Source: JBAVVD01 sp049697115 (GTDB lineage: Bacteria; Acidobacteriota; Aminicenantia; Aminicenantales; UBA4085). From it: a stretch of 64,000 nucleotides of DNA. The notes under the pieces are model-generated. The model was not told where the DNA came from, did not search any database, and worked only from the letters and a program-made list of their open reading frames with translations. The number at the start of each line of letters is the position of its first letter. Position 1 is the first letter of the stretch. Below are positions 16,683 through 25,418 of the stretch, piece by piece. Both the position numbers and the translations under genes were made by a program. The DNA lies in the NCBI GenBank assembly GCA_049697115.1, contig JBAVVD010000085.1:1-64000 (forward strand), given 5' to 3'.

Positions 16683-18332
16683 ATGAAATTTCTGAAAGTC
16701 CTCAGCAATTCCTCGATCAGCGGCCTTTTTTTTTCCTCCCTTCTCGCTCTCCTGGTTTTCGATCTGAATATCAATGTCCCGGCAAAGCTTCCCGCATGGG
16801 GAAGCATGACTCTTTTTCTGATGATCTCCTACGGACTTCTGACAGCTCTCATCTGCCTTCTGCTTTTTTTTGTGTTTCATTTTTTCTCGGGCAAGGAAAA
16901 CAAAACTGGATGGATCTCGTTTTCCTTTCTGACGATGAGTTTTTCCGTTCTTGTCCTCCTGTATCTCATAATTTTTAAGGAAAATTATAACTATTTTCTC
17001 TCTTTTTTTGAGCCCCGGGTCCAATTTCTGCTGAAAACACAGATGGCGGCTTTGTTCATATTCTCGATCGCCGGATTTTTTGCCCATTACCTGCACCGCC
17101 GCCATAAGAAAAGACAGCTTCTGCGTTGGGGCTATTTCGTCCTTTCCTCTGTCCTTCTCGCGTTCCTGTTTTTACAGAGGACGAATTATCCTTTAGTCGG
17201 AATGTCTGAAAAACTCGCCTATTTCGAGACCAAAAAAATCCAAAAAAAGATCTTCATTCTTGGCCTGGAAGGCCTGAGCTTCCATTTCCTTATCCCTCTC
17301 AGTTCCGAAGGAAAACTTCCGAATTTCACACAGCTCATGGAATGGGGGAGCTGGGGAAGGATCAAAAGCCTGACTCCGAGCGACTCATTTGTGCTGAAAA
17401 GTTCCTTTAATACGGGAAAGCTTCCGGCCAAGCACCGTCAAATTTCTTCCATTCAATATCAGGCTGCGGCTGTCCGACAGAGAATAGAAATCGTTCCCCG
17501 TTTCATCCTTTTCCGCCAGCTGACTCGAATAGGATTGTTGAAAATCCTCCCCCAAGAGAACCCACAGACACCTGTGGATATCTGGAAAATTCTGGCAAAT
17601 AACCAAACACCTATTCTGATCAAGGATGGGAAGGTCGGACCAGAAGACCTTCCTTCCAGCCAAAGAACCATAAAACTATTTAGCCTCCTTTTCCAGGACC
17701 TTCAGCTGGAAACGTCTCCAATTTTTCTCGCCGTTAAGACGGCTTTTCTCAGAGATTGTGAATATGAAGAAAAAGCAATTCAAGAAAAAAATATCCTCCA
17801 GCCTCAACTCTTTTATCTCCACCTCAATGGATTGAATACGGCCGAATCTCTATTTTACAGGTACAACTTTCCGGATTCTTTCGGCACAATCGAACAGGAA
17901 GAAATCGACCGCTACAGGCCGGTCATCGAAAAATACTATCAGTTTTATGACCAGATCATCGGAAAGTATCTAGCCGCCTTAAAGGAAGACGAGCTTTTTG
18001 TCGCCTACTCCCCTTACGGAATTGATCCTCTTCCAGTCTGGAAAAGATACGTGGAATGGCTGCTCGGAAATGCGGATGTTTCGGCCTCCCATGAAGGAGC
18101 ACCGGATGGAGCCATTTTCTTTTATGGAAAAGGTATCCAGAGAGGAAAAAATATAGAGGGAATGACGCTTATGGATGTGACGCCCACTCTCCTGTATTAC
18201 CTCGGCCTTCCTGTGGGCAAAGACATGGACGGCATCGTCCAGAGCTCTCTTTTCACCAATGAATTCACGGCTGAAAATCCCGTCTTTTATATCTCTTCCT
18301 ATGAGGAAGAGAAGAGGAAAAACAGCAAATAG
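16683..18332 (+). CDS. Membrane protein with alkaline-phosphatase-fold domain
   Basis: 549 residues. Five hydrophobic segments lie within residues 10-170 (for example FFSSLLALLVFDL, LLTALICLLLFFVFHFF). The rest begins KKIFILGLEGLSF and continues PNFTQLMEWG, the entry of alkaline-phosphatase-superfamily (type I phosphodiesterase/sulfatase-like) enzymes, and ends SHEGAPDGAIFFYGKGI..TLMDVTPTLLYYLGLPVGKDMDG, the conserved C-terminal layout. The nucleophile position after KSLTPSDSFVLKSSFNTGK is not clearly canonical and several metal ligands seem altered, so activity is uncertain. It probably acts on an envelope phosphate ester. No strong ribosome site; start tentative. Confidence 0.65.
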   Translation: MKFLKVLSNSSISGLFFSSLLALLVFDLNINVPAKLPAWGSMTLFLMISYGLLTALICLLLFFVFHFFSGKENKTGWISFSFLTMSFSVLVLLYLIIFKENYNYFLSFFEPRVQFLLKTQMAALFIFSIAGFFAHYLHRRHKKRQLLRWGYFVLSSVLLAFLFLQRTNYPLVGMSEKLAYFETKKIQKKIFILGLEGLSFHFLIPLSSEGKLPNFTQLMEWGSWGRIKSLTPSDSFVLKSSFNTGKLPAKHRQISSIQYQAAAVRQRIEIVPRFILFRQLTRIGLLKILPQENPQTPVDIWKILANNQTPILIKDGKVGPEDLPSSQRTIKLFSLLFQDLQLETSPIFLAVKTAFLRDCEYEEKAIQEKNILQPQLFYLHLNGLNTAESLFYRYNFPDSFGTIEQEEIDRYRPVIEKYYQFYDQIIGKYLAALKEDELFVAYSPYGIDPLPVWKRYVEWLLGNADVSASHEGAPDGAIFFYGKGIQRGKNIEGMTLMDVTPTLLYYLGLPVGKDMDGIVQSSLFTNEFTAENPVFYISSYEEEKRKNSK

Positions 18333-18341
18333 AAAAATCGG

Positions 18342-19049
18342 TTATTTGATTATCTTCAGAAGCCGACGCCATCTCGCCTTCGGCAAAAAGCTGACAAATT
18401 TCTTCAACCGGTCTTGAAAGCTGATTTTCAGATAAGCATCCTTTTCCGCTCTATAAGAAAAATAGATGATCCAAGGCCTTCCTTTAATATAATTGACAGG
18501 TAAAAATCCCCAGTATCGGCTGTCCGCACTGTTATCTCGATTATCTCCCATGACAAAAATATGGCCGGCGGGAATGATGACAGGACCAAAATTGTCCCTG
18601 ATCGCATTGTCATAGCTGTAATAATCGTCCCTGACATAGACCTGGTTGTCATTATGGACTTTGTATTTTTCTTCCAGGGGCAAGTCATTGATATAGACCT
18701 GCTTGTTCTTAATCTCCACTTTTTCGCCCTCGAGGCCAATCACTCTCTTCACGAAATCCTTGGTCAGGTCCTGGGGATAACGAAAAACGACGATATCCTT
18801 CCGGTGGATGCTTTTTTTGGGAAGAATTTTCGCTTCCAGAGAAGAGGCGGTGCTGGCATAAACCAACTTATTGACAAGAAGAAAATCTCCTACGAGGAGC
18901 GTCGGTTCCATGGAACCAGTCGGAATCTGGAACGCCTGAACAACAAAGGTCATGACAAAAAAGACGAATACGGCAGTCTCAGCAATCAGTTCAAAATATT
19001 CACGGAAAAGTCCGGTCTCTCTCTTTTTTTTCTCTTTTTCTTTTTTCAT
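18342..19049 (-). CDS. lepB: Signal peptidase I
   Basis: 235 residues from ATG at 19049; an upstream in-frame ATG at 19241 is rejected because the promoter (19072-19100) lies inside that extension. One membrane anchor (about 20-40), then catalytic Ser46 in FQIPTGSMEPT. The Lys of DFVKRVIGLEGE is the general base, and GDNRDNSADSRYWGF is box E. It removes signal peptides from exported proteins at the outer face of the inner membrane. Divergent from ychF; the gene ends ten bases from the end of the convergent phosphatase-like gene. Family length and motifs are ordinary. Confidence 0.95.
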   Translation of the reverse strand: MKKEKEKKKRETGLFREYFELIAETAVFVFFVMTFVVQAFQIPTGSMEPTLLVGDFLLVNKLVYASTASSLEAKILPKKSIHRKDIVVFRYPQDLTKDFVKRVIGLEGEKVEIKNKQVYINDLPLEEKYKVHNDNQVYVRDDYYSYDNAIRDNFGPVIIPAGHIFVMGDNRDNSADSRYWGFLPVNYIKGRPWIIYFSYRAEKDAYLKISFQDRLKKFVSFLPKARWRRLLKIIK

Positions 19050-19071
19050 CGCATATCTTAATCGAGACCTT

Positions 19072-19100
19072 ACTATAGCCGAAAACAAAAAAACCATCAA
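19072..19100 (-). promoter_or_regulatory. Predicted sigma70-type promoter for lepB
   Basis: On the minus strand TTGATG-N17-TATAGT (the -35 element is 19095-19100, the -10 element 19072-19077). A transcript would start near 19065, about 16 bases before the ATG at 19049, which supports that start. Confidence 0.65.
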
Positions 19101-19140
19101 CATCGTTTTATTTTTCCCACATCTATTATTCGTTAGGCGA

Positions 19141-19186
19141 GGATTAAGTATGGAAAAAACCTGCGTGTTTTTGAAATACTTAATCC
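19141..19186. promoter_or_regulatory. 11-bp perfect inverted repeat between lepB and ychF
   Basis: GGATTAAGTAT (19141-19151) and ATACTTAATCC (19176-19186), 24-base spacer that itself contains A-run/T-run complementarity. It lies upstream of both divergent promoters, so it is more likely an operator or a DNA cruciform than a terminator. Which factor binds is unknown. Confidence 0.5.
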
Positions 19187-19195
19187 GAGCCCATC

Positions 19196-19224
19196 TTGAC
19201 AGATGTGCCAAATCGGGCTTTACT
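19196..19224 (+). promoter_or_regulatory. Predicted promoter for ychF, leaderless arrangement
   Basis: TTGACA (19196-19201), 17-base spacer, TTTACT (19219-19224). Transcription would begin within a base or two of the ATG at 19231, and no ribosome site precedes that ATG. Confidence 0.5.
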
Positions 19225-19230
19225 AAACCT

Positions 19231-20307
19231 ATGAACTTCACTTTTTTTGGCTATCCCAAAACCGGAAAGACCACTCTCTTCAACATCCTCACCGGGTCCA
19301 GAATCGAAGTCAAAACCTACGAGAACGGAAAGAAGGAAACCAACCAGAGAACATGTCCGCTTCCCGACTCCCGTCTGGACAGAATCGGGGAGATTTATTC
19401 AGAAAAAAAGAAAATCTTCGCTATGGTCGACTTTGTCGACCTGGCCGGAATCTCCTATGGTGAAGTGAAGTCCAGTGCTTATCTCAGCCGGCTCCGCAAA
19501 TCCGACAGTCTGATCCATGTCGTCCGAGGATTCCAGGATGACAAGATTCCTCACCCCAGAGGAAAAATAAGCCCCAATGAGGATATTACTTTTATGGAGG
19601 AAGAGCTCGTTCTCTCCGATATGATCTCCGTTGAATCACGTCTTGAAAAACTGAAAAAGGACCTGACGAAGACAAAAGACCCCGAAGGCGAAAAGGAGAA
19701 AGAAGTCCTGGAGCGTCTCCATCCCTACCTGGAAGAAGGGAAAGCGATCAGGGAATTTTTATTTTCACCTTCCGAAGAAAAACAGGTTCGCAATTTCGCT
19801 TTCCTCAGCCAGAAGCCGCTCCTCCATATGATCAATATCGATGAGGCCGAAATCCCTCAAATCCCCTCCATCGAGCAAAATCATACTCCTCCTAAAAAAG
19901 GCACGGCATTCCTGGCCTTCTGCGGAAAAATCGAAGAGGAAATTCATGAAATGGAGAACGAGGAAGAAAAGAAGGCTTTTCTCTCCGCTTATGGACTGCG
20001 CAGCCTGACCGCGGATAGATTCTTCCGGATTTCTTTTAACCTCCTAGAAGTCATCCACTTTTTCACAATCGGCAAAGACGAAGTGAGAGCATGGGCCATT
20101 CCCAAAAACTTCACGGCCTCCAGAGCGGCAGGAGTCATTCATTCGGATCTCGAGACGGGCTTTATCCGGGCCGAAGTTATTTCCTGGGAAGAACTCCTCC
20201 ACATCGGCTCTTTTCAACTGGCTAAAGAAAAAGGGGCGATCCGGTTGGAAGGGAAAGACTATCTGGTTCAAGACGGCGATGTGATCTATTTTCGATTTGC
20301 GCCATGA
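19231..20307 (+). CDS. ychF: YchF/OLA1-type P-loop NTPase
   Basis: 358 residues from ATG 19231; the longer open frame upstream (from 18952) overlaps lepB and lacks similarity. GYPKTGKTTLFNILTG is Walker A; FVDLAGI matches the G3 DxAGL/I motif. A central coiled-coil region (VESRLEKLKKDLTKTKDPEG) follows, and a C-terminal TGS domain (about 280-358: HFFTIGKDEVRAWAIPKN ... RLEGKDYLVQDGDVIYFRF). YchF proteins bind the ribosome/proteasome and prefer ATP. Here the G4 segment is not NxxE-like (HMINIDEAEIP), as is usual in YchF-like divergence. ATGA overlap with tgt downstream. Confidence 0.88.
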   Translation: MNFTFFGYPKTGKTTLFNILTGSRIEVKTYENGKKETNQRTCPLPDSRLDRIGEIYSEKKKIFAMVDFVDLAGISYGEVKSSAYLSRLRKSDSLIHVVRGFQDDKIPHPRGKISPNEDITFMEEELVLSDMISVESRLEKLKKDLTKTKDPEGEKEKEVLERLHPYLEEGKAIREFLFSPSEEKQVRNFAFLSQKPLLHMINIDEAEIPQIPSIEQNHTPPKKGTAFLAFCGKIEEEIHEMENEEEKKAFLSAYGLRSLTADRFFRISFNLLEVIHFFTIGKDEVRAWAIPKNFTASRAAGVIHSDLETGFIRAEVISWEELLHIGSFQLAKEKGAIRLEGKDYLVQDGDVIYFRFAP

Positions 20308-21428
20308 AAAAAAATTTCAAGATCGCGGCCAAGGATATTCATTCCTCCGCCAGAGCTGGCATCATTCACACCGCTCACGGCACGATTGAAACTCCTGCCT
20401 TTGCTCCTGTGGCCAGCCAGGGCACGGTCAAGGGCCTCCTTCACAGCCAGATCGAGAGCCTGGGCGCTCAGCTCATCCTTGTCAATTCTTACCATCTTTA
20501 TCTCCGGCCAGGTGTGGAAACCATTGCCAAGCTCGGCGGACTCCACTCCTTCATATCCTGGCGCAAGCCTATTCTCACCGACAGCGGCGGATTCCAGATT
20601 TATAGCCTCTCTCCTCTGGCCAGAGTCAGGACGGAAGGAGTGACTTTCTCTTCCCATCTGGACGGAAAAAAAATATTCCTGACACCCGAAGATGTGATTG
20701 AAATCCAGCGGCAATTGGGCCCGGATATTCGGATGACGCTGGACTACTTTGTCCCATTCCCTTCTCCTGTTGAGAAACTCAACGAAGCTGTTAAAATCAC
20801 CTCTGCCTGGGCCCGCCGCTCCAAAGAAAAATTCAACCAGTATGACTCCCCTTCAGTTCTCTGGGGAATCACCCAGGGAAGCGTGAACTGGGCCCTGCGG
20901 AAGCAAAGTACGGAAGAACTGCTCGAAATCGATTTTGACGGCTACGCCCTCGGAGGACTGGGCATCGGCGAAGCCAAATCTCAGCTGATGGAGATTCTGG
21001 AGAAAAGCGACGCCCTTCTTCCCGCCACGAAACCTCGCTACCTGATGGGCATTGGCTACATCCGCGACATCCTGGAAGCTGTCGAGAGAGGGATCGACCT
21101 CTTCGACTGCGTCCTCCCCACCCGAAATGCCCGGAACGGTACCCTCTTTACACGGGATGGAACTCTGGTCATAAAAAATCAGAAATATGCTTTCGACCAA
21201 CGGCCGATCGAGGAGGGTTGCCTCTGCTATACCTGTCAAAATTTCTCCCGCGCTTACCTCCGCCATCTCTATGAAAGACAGGAGATCAACTCGGCCATTC
21301 TCAACACCATTCACAATCTGTATTTTTATCTTGACATCTTTAGAAAAATTAGGCAATCTATTCAATCAAATTCATTTCAAACTCTAAAAGATGGTATACT
21401 CAAAGCATTTAAGGAAGTGAAAAAATGA
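20304..21428 (+). CDS. tgt: tRNA-guanine transglycosylase
   Basis: 374 residues. The substrate pocket has TDSGGFQIYSL (catalytic-site Asp), and the nucleophile Asp is in GIDLFDCVLPTRNARNG. The zinc site is CLCYTC...H (about residues 308-339). The enzyme exchanges guanine-34 for preQ1 in tRNAs with GUN anticodons, the committed step of queuosine formation. ATGA overlaps with ychF upstream and with yajC downstream give tight translational coupling; tgt-yajC-secD-secF is a conserved order. Length is typical. Confidence 0.97.
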   Translation: MKKNFKIAAKDIHSSARAGIIHTAHGTIETPAFAPVASQGTVKGLLHSQIESLGAQLILVNSYHLYLRPGVETIAKLGGLHSFISWRKPILTDSGGFQIYSLSPLARVRTEGVTFSSHLDGKKIFLTPEDVIEIQRQLGPDIRMTLDYFVPFPSPVEKLNEAVKITSAWARRSKEKFNQYDSPSVLWGITQGSVNWALRKQSTEELLEIDFDGYALGGLGIGEAKSQLMEILEKSDALLPATKPRYLMGIGYIRDILEAVERGIDLFDCVLPTRNARNGTLFTRDGTLVIKNQKYAFDQRPIEEGCLCYTCQNFSRAYLRHLYERQEINSAILNTIHNLYFYLDIFRKIRQSIQSNSFQTLKDGILKAFKEVKK

Positions 21429-21766
21429 TTCTGAGCGGTTTTCTGGCTTACGCCCAGCAACCCGGACAGAGCCCTCAGCCTGCCCAAGGGAGTTTTTTAT
21501 CACCTCTGCTCATGTTTGCTCTCATTTTCGTGATTTTCTACGTGTTGATCATCCTTCCCTCACGAAAGAAGCAAAAAAGACACCTGCAGATGGTGGAGAA
21601 TTTAAAGCCCGGAGACAAAATCATCACTACCGGAGGAATCTTCGGGACGGTCATGGGAATCCAGAAAGACAGAATTGAGCTGAAAATAGCGGCCAATGTG
21701 AAAATCGAAATCACCAAGAACTCCGTCGGTGGAATTCTGGGGTCAGGCGGAGACAAGACAAAATAG
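21425..21766 (+). CDS. yajC: Preprotein translocase accessory subunit YajC
   Basis: 113 residues. Gln/Pro-rich N-terminus, one membrane helix (LLMFALIFVIFYVLIIL, about 28-45) followed by PSRKKQKRH and the conserved VENLKPGDKIITTGGIFGTV block. YajC joins SecD and SecF in the inner membrane to help SecYEG export. Overlaps tgt by four bases and is followed by secD after 34 bases. Confidence 0.96.
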   Translation: MILSGFLAYAQQPGQSPQPAQGSFLSPLLMFALIFVIFYVLIILPSRKKQKRHLQMVENLKPGDKIITTGGIFGTVMGIQKDRIELKIAANVKIEITKNSVGGILGSGGDKTK

Positions 21767-21800
21767 CTCCTGTGCCGGTGATGAAAGACTCAAGCGGAAG

Positions 21801-23348
21801 ATGAGAAAAGGATTACGCTGGAAAGCTATTCTGACGGTCATCATTGTTGTGGGAGCTGTAATCCTTATATATCCGCCGAAAGATAGAATCCTTTTGGGCC
21901 TCGATCTGCAGGGGGGAATTCACCTCGTCCTCCAGGTCATCACAGCGGACGCCATCAACATCGATACGGACCAGGTGATTTCTCACTTGCAGGAACAATT
22001 CAAAAAGAAAGATATTTCCTATACAACCATCACCAAAACAAAGTTAGGCCAATTCACCATCCAGGGAATAAACTCCGTCCAGGAAGAAAATCTCAGAGAC
22101 ATCCTGGATGATTATTCAGGCAACTGGGACTACTCCATTTTCAGCGAAAGAGCCACGATGACGATGAAGTCAGGTTATGTACAGTACCTGAAAGACCAAT
22201 CTGTCAACCAGGCCGTCGAAACCATCCGGAACCGTGTCGACCAGTTTGGAGTGGCCGAGCCCACCATTCAGAGGCAGGGCCTTGGAGGAGATCGGATTAT
22301 TGTCGAGCTTCCCGGCGTCGAAAATCCGGAAAGAGTAAAGAATATCATCAAGACAACCGCCCTTTTAGAATGGAAAATGGTGAAGGCCGGACCGTCCCCT
22401 GACGAGGAAACCCTGCTCAAAGATTTTGGAGACAAAGTTCCAGAGGATATGGAAGTTGTTAAAGGAGACCCGAAGAGAAGAGCCGAAGGCATCTATCTCC
22501 TCAGCCGCGTAGCCACAGTCACAGGAAAAGACATCAGCTCCGTCCGCAGGTCCATGGATGACTGGAACAATCCTTCTGTGGCCTTCACTTTGAATTCCGA
22601 AGGCGGCCGCCGCTTTGAGACGGTCACCGCAGAAAATATCGGAAAGTTAATGGCCATTGTCCTGGACGGCAGAGTCCAATCCGCCCCTGTTATCCGGGAC
22701 CGGATTCCAGGCAGCGGAGTCATCCAGGGCAACTTCTCCGTTGAGGAGGCCGAAGACCTCGTCCTCGTTCTCAAATCCGGTGCGCTTCCGGCCTCGATCA
22801 AATATCTGGAAGAAAGAACCATCGGCCCTTCACTGGGCGCGGATTCCATCCGCAAAGGCCTGCTCGCTTCTGTGGTGGCCTTGCTTCTGGTGATCGGTTT
22901 TATGGTCATTTATTATCGGCTGTCGGGAATCAATGCCGTTGTCGCCCTCATCCTCAACATAATCCTCCTGGGAGGAGCGCTGGCTTATTTTAAGGCCGTT
23001 CTGACACTGCCCGGAATTGCCGGCGTCATCCTGACCATCGGAATGGCCGTAGACGCCAACGTCCTTATTTTCGAAAGAATTCGGGAAGAACTAGCCATGG
23101 GAAAGAGCATCTCCACATCCATCTCATTGGGATTCAAGCGGGCCTTCAGCGCCATTTTTGACTCCAACCTAACCACCATCATTTCCGCTGTGTTTCTCTT
23201 CCAGTTCGGAACAGGGCCGGTTAAAGGGTATGCCATAACGCTTATCATCGGAATCACGGCCAGTATGTTTACGGCCGTCTTTGTCTCCCATCTGATTTTT
23301 GACTTGACAGTAACAGGACGGAAAAAAATCAAGAAGTTGAGTATCTGA
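21801..23348 (+). CDS. secD: Protein translocase subunit SecD
   Basis: 515 residues from ATG 21801, which places the first membrane helix at residues 8-25 (an in-frame ATG at 21729 overlaps yajC). DLQGGIHLVLQV is the N-terminal SecD signature; the periplasmic P1 domain runs to about residue 330 and includes NRVDQFGVAEPTIQRQG and RIIVELPG. Five more membrane helices follow, with PGIAGVILTIGMAVDANVLIFERIREEL containing the Asp used for proton coupling. Works with SecF and YajC in the late stage of protein export. Two bases separate it from secF. Confidence 0.96.
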   Translation: MRKGLRWKAILTVIIVVGAVILIYPPKDRILLGLDLQGGIHLVLQVITADAINIDTDQVISHLQEQFKKKDISYTTITKTKLGQFTIQGINSVQEENLRDILDDYSGNWDYSIFSERATMTMKSGYVQYLKDQSVNQAVETIRNRVDQFGVAEPTIQRQGLGGDRIIVELPGVENPERVKNIIKTTALLEWKMVKAGPSPDEETLLKDFGDKVPEDMEVVKGDPKRRAEGIYLLSRVATVTGKDISSVRRSMDDWNNPSVAFTLNSEGGRRFETVTAENIGKLMAIVLDGRVQSAPVIRDRIPGSGVIQGNFSVEEAEDLVLVLKSGALPASIKYLEERTIGPSLGADSIRKGLLASVVALLLVIGFMVIYYRLSGINAVVALILNIILLGGALAYFKAVLTLPGIAGVILTIGMAVDANVLIFERIREELAMGKSISTSISLGFKRAFSAIFDSNLTTIISAVFLFQFGTGPVKGYAITLIIGITASMFTAVFVSHLIFDLTVTGRKKIKKLSI

Positions 23349-23349
23349 G

Positions 23350-24507
23350 ATGCAGTTTTTCAAGACTCCCAACATCAATTTTATGAAATATAAATATGTG
23401 GCTCTTGCGCTGTCGGGAATCATCATTCTCGGCGGACTGGTGAATATAATCGCCAGCAAAGGATTGAAGCTGGGCGTCGACTTTTCCGGCGGCACGCTTA
23501 TCCGCGTCAAATTCAAGAATCCCATCTCCATCACAGAACTCCGTGCGGCTTTGAAAAATGTCAATCTGGGCGCCAGCTCAATTCAGGAGTTTGAGAAAAG
23601 GGAAAAAGAATACCAGATCCGGACCCAGAATGTAGCGGCCAAAACACAAGAAGAACAGGAGATGGAAGCTCATGAAATCATGGGCAACCGAGTGATTGAA
23701 GCGTTGAGGACAGAGGAAGAAAAACAGGACCTTGCCCGCGGCATGATCGACCTCAACAGTATGGACCTGACCAGCCTGACTTTCCTTCTTGAACCTGTGA
23801 TTCTTGAGGAAGCCTCTCAAACTGCCCAGAGAATCATTTCCTTCCGCAACTCCCAGGGAATCATTGAGGATTTCTCCCAGCTGGAAAGTCTCGGCGTAAC
23901 AGGAGAAGTTCTGACGCGCCTTAAAGAAAGAACTCTTCTCGGCTCTCCCGCCATACTCAGCCGAGAAACAGTCGGCCCTCAGGTGGGAAAAGATCTGAGA
24001 CGAAGGGCCACTCAAGCCTGCATCTGGGCTCTGATAGGAATGCTGATCTACATCGCCCTCCGCTTCAAACTGTCCTATGGCGTCTCTTCGATTATCACCC
24101 TCACCCATGATTTGCTCTTCACAATAGGCATCTTCTCTTTCACCTCTCGGGAACTTAACCTTGCAGTAATCGCCGCTCTGCTGACCATCGTCGGATTCTC
24201 GATCAACGACACCATCGTCATCTTTGACCGAGTCCGAGATAATCTCAAAATTATGAGAAAGAGCCGCTTTGAAGAAATTCTCAACGCGAGCATCAATCAG
24301 ACTTTGAGCCGCTCGATCATCACATCCGGAACCGTCTTCCTCACGGTCCTTGCCCTCTTCATCTTCGGCGGAGAAGTCATCAATGACTTTGCCTTTACCA
24401 TGCTCATTGGAGTCATTGTCGGAAGCTATTCCACTATTTATCAATCCTGCCCGATCGTCTACTTCTGGCAGAAGATTTTTAAGCCCAAAAAAGGCTATAA
24501 AAAATAA
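23350..24507 (+). CDS. secF: Protein translocase subunit SecF with inserted helix-hairpin-helix
   Basis: 385 residues, about 70 longer than usual SecF (about 300-320). The first membrane helix (15-35) and GVDFSGGTLIRV are canonical, as are VGPQVGKDLRRRA (209-219) and the DTIVIFDRVRDN segment. Between them, residues about 131-195 read as a ComEA-like helix-hairpin-helix: IDLNSMDLTSL ... AQRIISFRNSQG ... LESLGVTGEVLTRLKE. This sits in the periplasmic loop. Its role is unknown; a helix-hairpin-helix normally binds DNA or proteins. Co-transcribed with yajC and secD. Confidence 0.93.
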   Translation: MQFFKTPNINFMKYKYVALALSGIIILGGLVNIIASKGLKLGVDFSGGTLIRVKFKNPISITELRAALKNVNLGASSIQEFEKREKEYQIRTQNVAAKTQEEQEMEAHEIMGNRVIEALRTEEEKQDLARGMIDLNSMDLTSLTFLLEPVILEEASQTAQRIISFRNSQGIIEDFSQLESLGVTGEVLTRLKERTLLGSPAILSRETVGPQVGKDLRRRATQACIWALIGMLIYIALRFKLSYGVSSIITLTHDLLFTIGIFSFTSRELNLAVIAALLTIVGFSINDTIVIFDRVRDNLKIMRKSRFEEILNASINQTLSRSIITSGTVFLTVLALFIFGGEVINDFAFTMLIGVIVGSYSTIYQSCPIVYFWQKIFKPKKGYKK

Positions 24508-24521
24508 ATGAGGCTAAAGTC

Positions 24522-24550
24522 TTGTCAAAAAGCTTATTTTAATTTATACT
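24522..24550 (+). promoter_or_regulatory. Predicted sigma70-type promoter for tonB-exbBD
   Basis: TTGTCA (24522-24527), 17-base spacer, TATACT (24545-24550), 40 bases before the TonB ATG. It is close to consensus and separates this operon from secF. Confidence 0.7.
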
Positions 24551-24590
24551 TGTGTCGAATTTGAATATATATTTTTTATGAGGTCAAACC

Positions 24591-25370
24591 ATGGCTGAAC
24601 CAACAAAGCCAGAAACAGTGCCCGGTAAGGAAGTTCCCAGTCTTTTTAAAGATTCCTTTTTCATTGGAGAAAAATCCGGAGCCAGAAAAGCGTTCGCTTT
24701 TCCAGTGGCCTTTATCGTTCATGCGGTCTTGGCTGCGGCGATGATCGTTATCCCTCTTCTATCCACCAGCAATCTGCCTACGGTTGAAGTCTACAGTGCT
24801 TTTCTCACGCCCCCGCCTCCTCCGCCTCCTCCGCCCCCTCCCCCGGCCAAAAAACAAGCCAGCTCCTCCGCCCACCGCATCAAGCCCGTCCAGGCCCAGA
24901 CCACATTCGAACCCGGTAAGCTCGTCGCCCCTATCGAAATCCCTGAAGAAATCGCCGAAGAGCAGCTCTCCGACATCGGCATTGAAGGCGGTGTCGAGGG
25001 CGGTGTCGAAGGCGGCGTTATCGGCGGTGTTCTCGGCGGTGTCGTCGGCGGCGTCCTTGGCGGTGTCGTCGGCGCGGTGGAAGCCCCGGTCCGCGCCATG
25101 GGCGAAATCAAACAGCCCAGGCTCATCCACCAGGTCGATCCCGTTTACCCGGAGATCGCCCGCCAGGCCAGAGTCGAAGGAATAGTCATCCTCGAGGCCA
25201 CGACTGACATCTACGGCCGAGTGAAAGACATTAAAGTCCTGAAGTCGATCCCCCTGCTCGACCAGGCGGCCATCGATGCCGTCCGCCAGTGGGTCTATGA
25301 GCCTATGGTGATCAAGGGCCGCCCCAGAGGCGTTATCTTCACCGTCACGGTTAAATTCTTCTTGAGATAA
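24591..25370 (+). CDS. tonB: TonB-family energy transducer
   Basis: 259 residues. One N-terminal membrane helix (about 40-62: FPVAFIVHAVLAAAMIVIP), a proline run (about 74-86), then an unusual Gly-Gly-Val-x repeat at about 131-163, and the C-terminal TonB domain (about 178-259: PVYPEIARQARVEGIVILEA ... AAIDAVRQWVYEP). It carries proton-motive energy from ExbB/ExbD to outer-membrane receptors. Followed by exbB after 48 bases and exbD, forming one operon. The receptor targets are not in the window. Gly/Val repeats take the place of the usual Pro/Lys linker. Confidence 0.95.
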   Translation: MAEPTKPETVPGKEVPSLFKDSFFIGEKSGARKAFAFPVAFIVHAVLAAAMIVIPLLSTSNLPTVEVYSAFLTPPPPPPPPPPPPAKKQASSSAHRIKPVQAQTTFEPGKLVAPIEIPEEIAEEQLSDIGIEGGVEGGVEGGVIGGVLGGVVGGVLGGVVGAVEAPVRAMGEIKQPRLIHQVDPVYPEIARQARVEGIVILEATTDIYGRVKDIKVLKSIPLLDQAAIDAVRQWVYEPMVIKGRPRGVIFTVTVKFFLR

Positions 25371-25418
25371 AAATAGCAAAGCTTTGAACGGCTTTCGAAT
25401 TTAAAAGGAGGTTCTAAA

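Noticed and set aside
18952..19230. N-terminal extension of the YchF open frame
   Set aside because: It overlaps lepB on the other strand, lacks similarity to YchF, and the promoter lies inside it.
19050..19241. 64-residue N-terminal extension of LepB
   Set aside because: The predicted promoter lies inside it and the composition is unlike LepB; ATG 19049 fits the expected membrane anchor.
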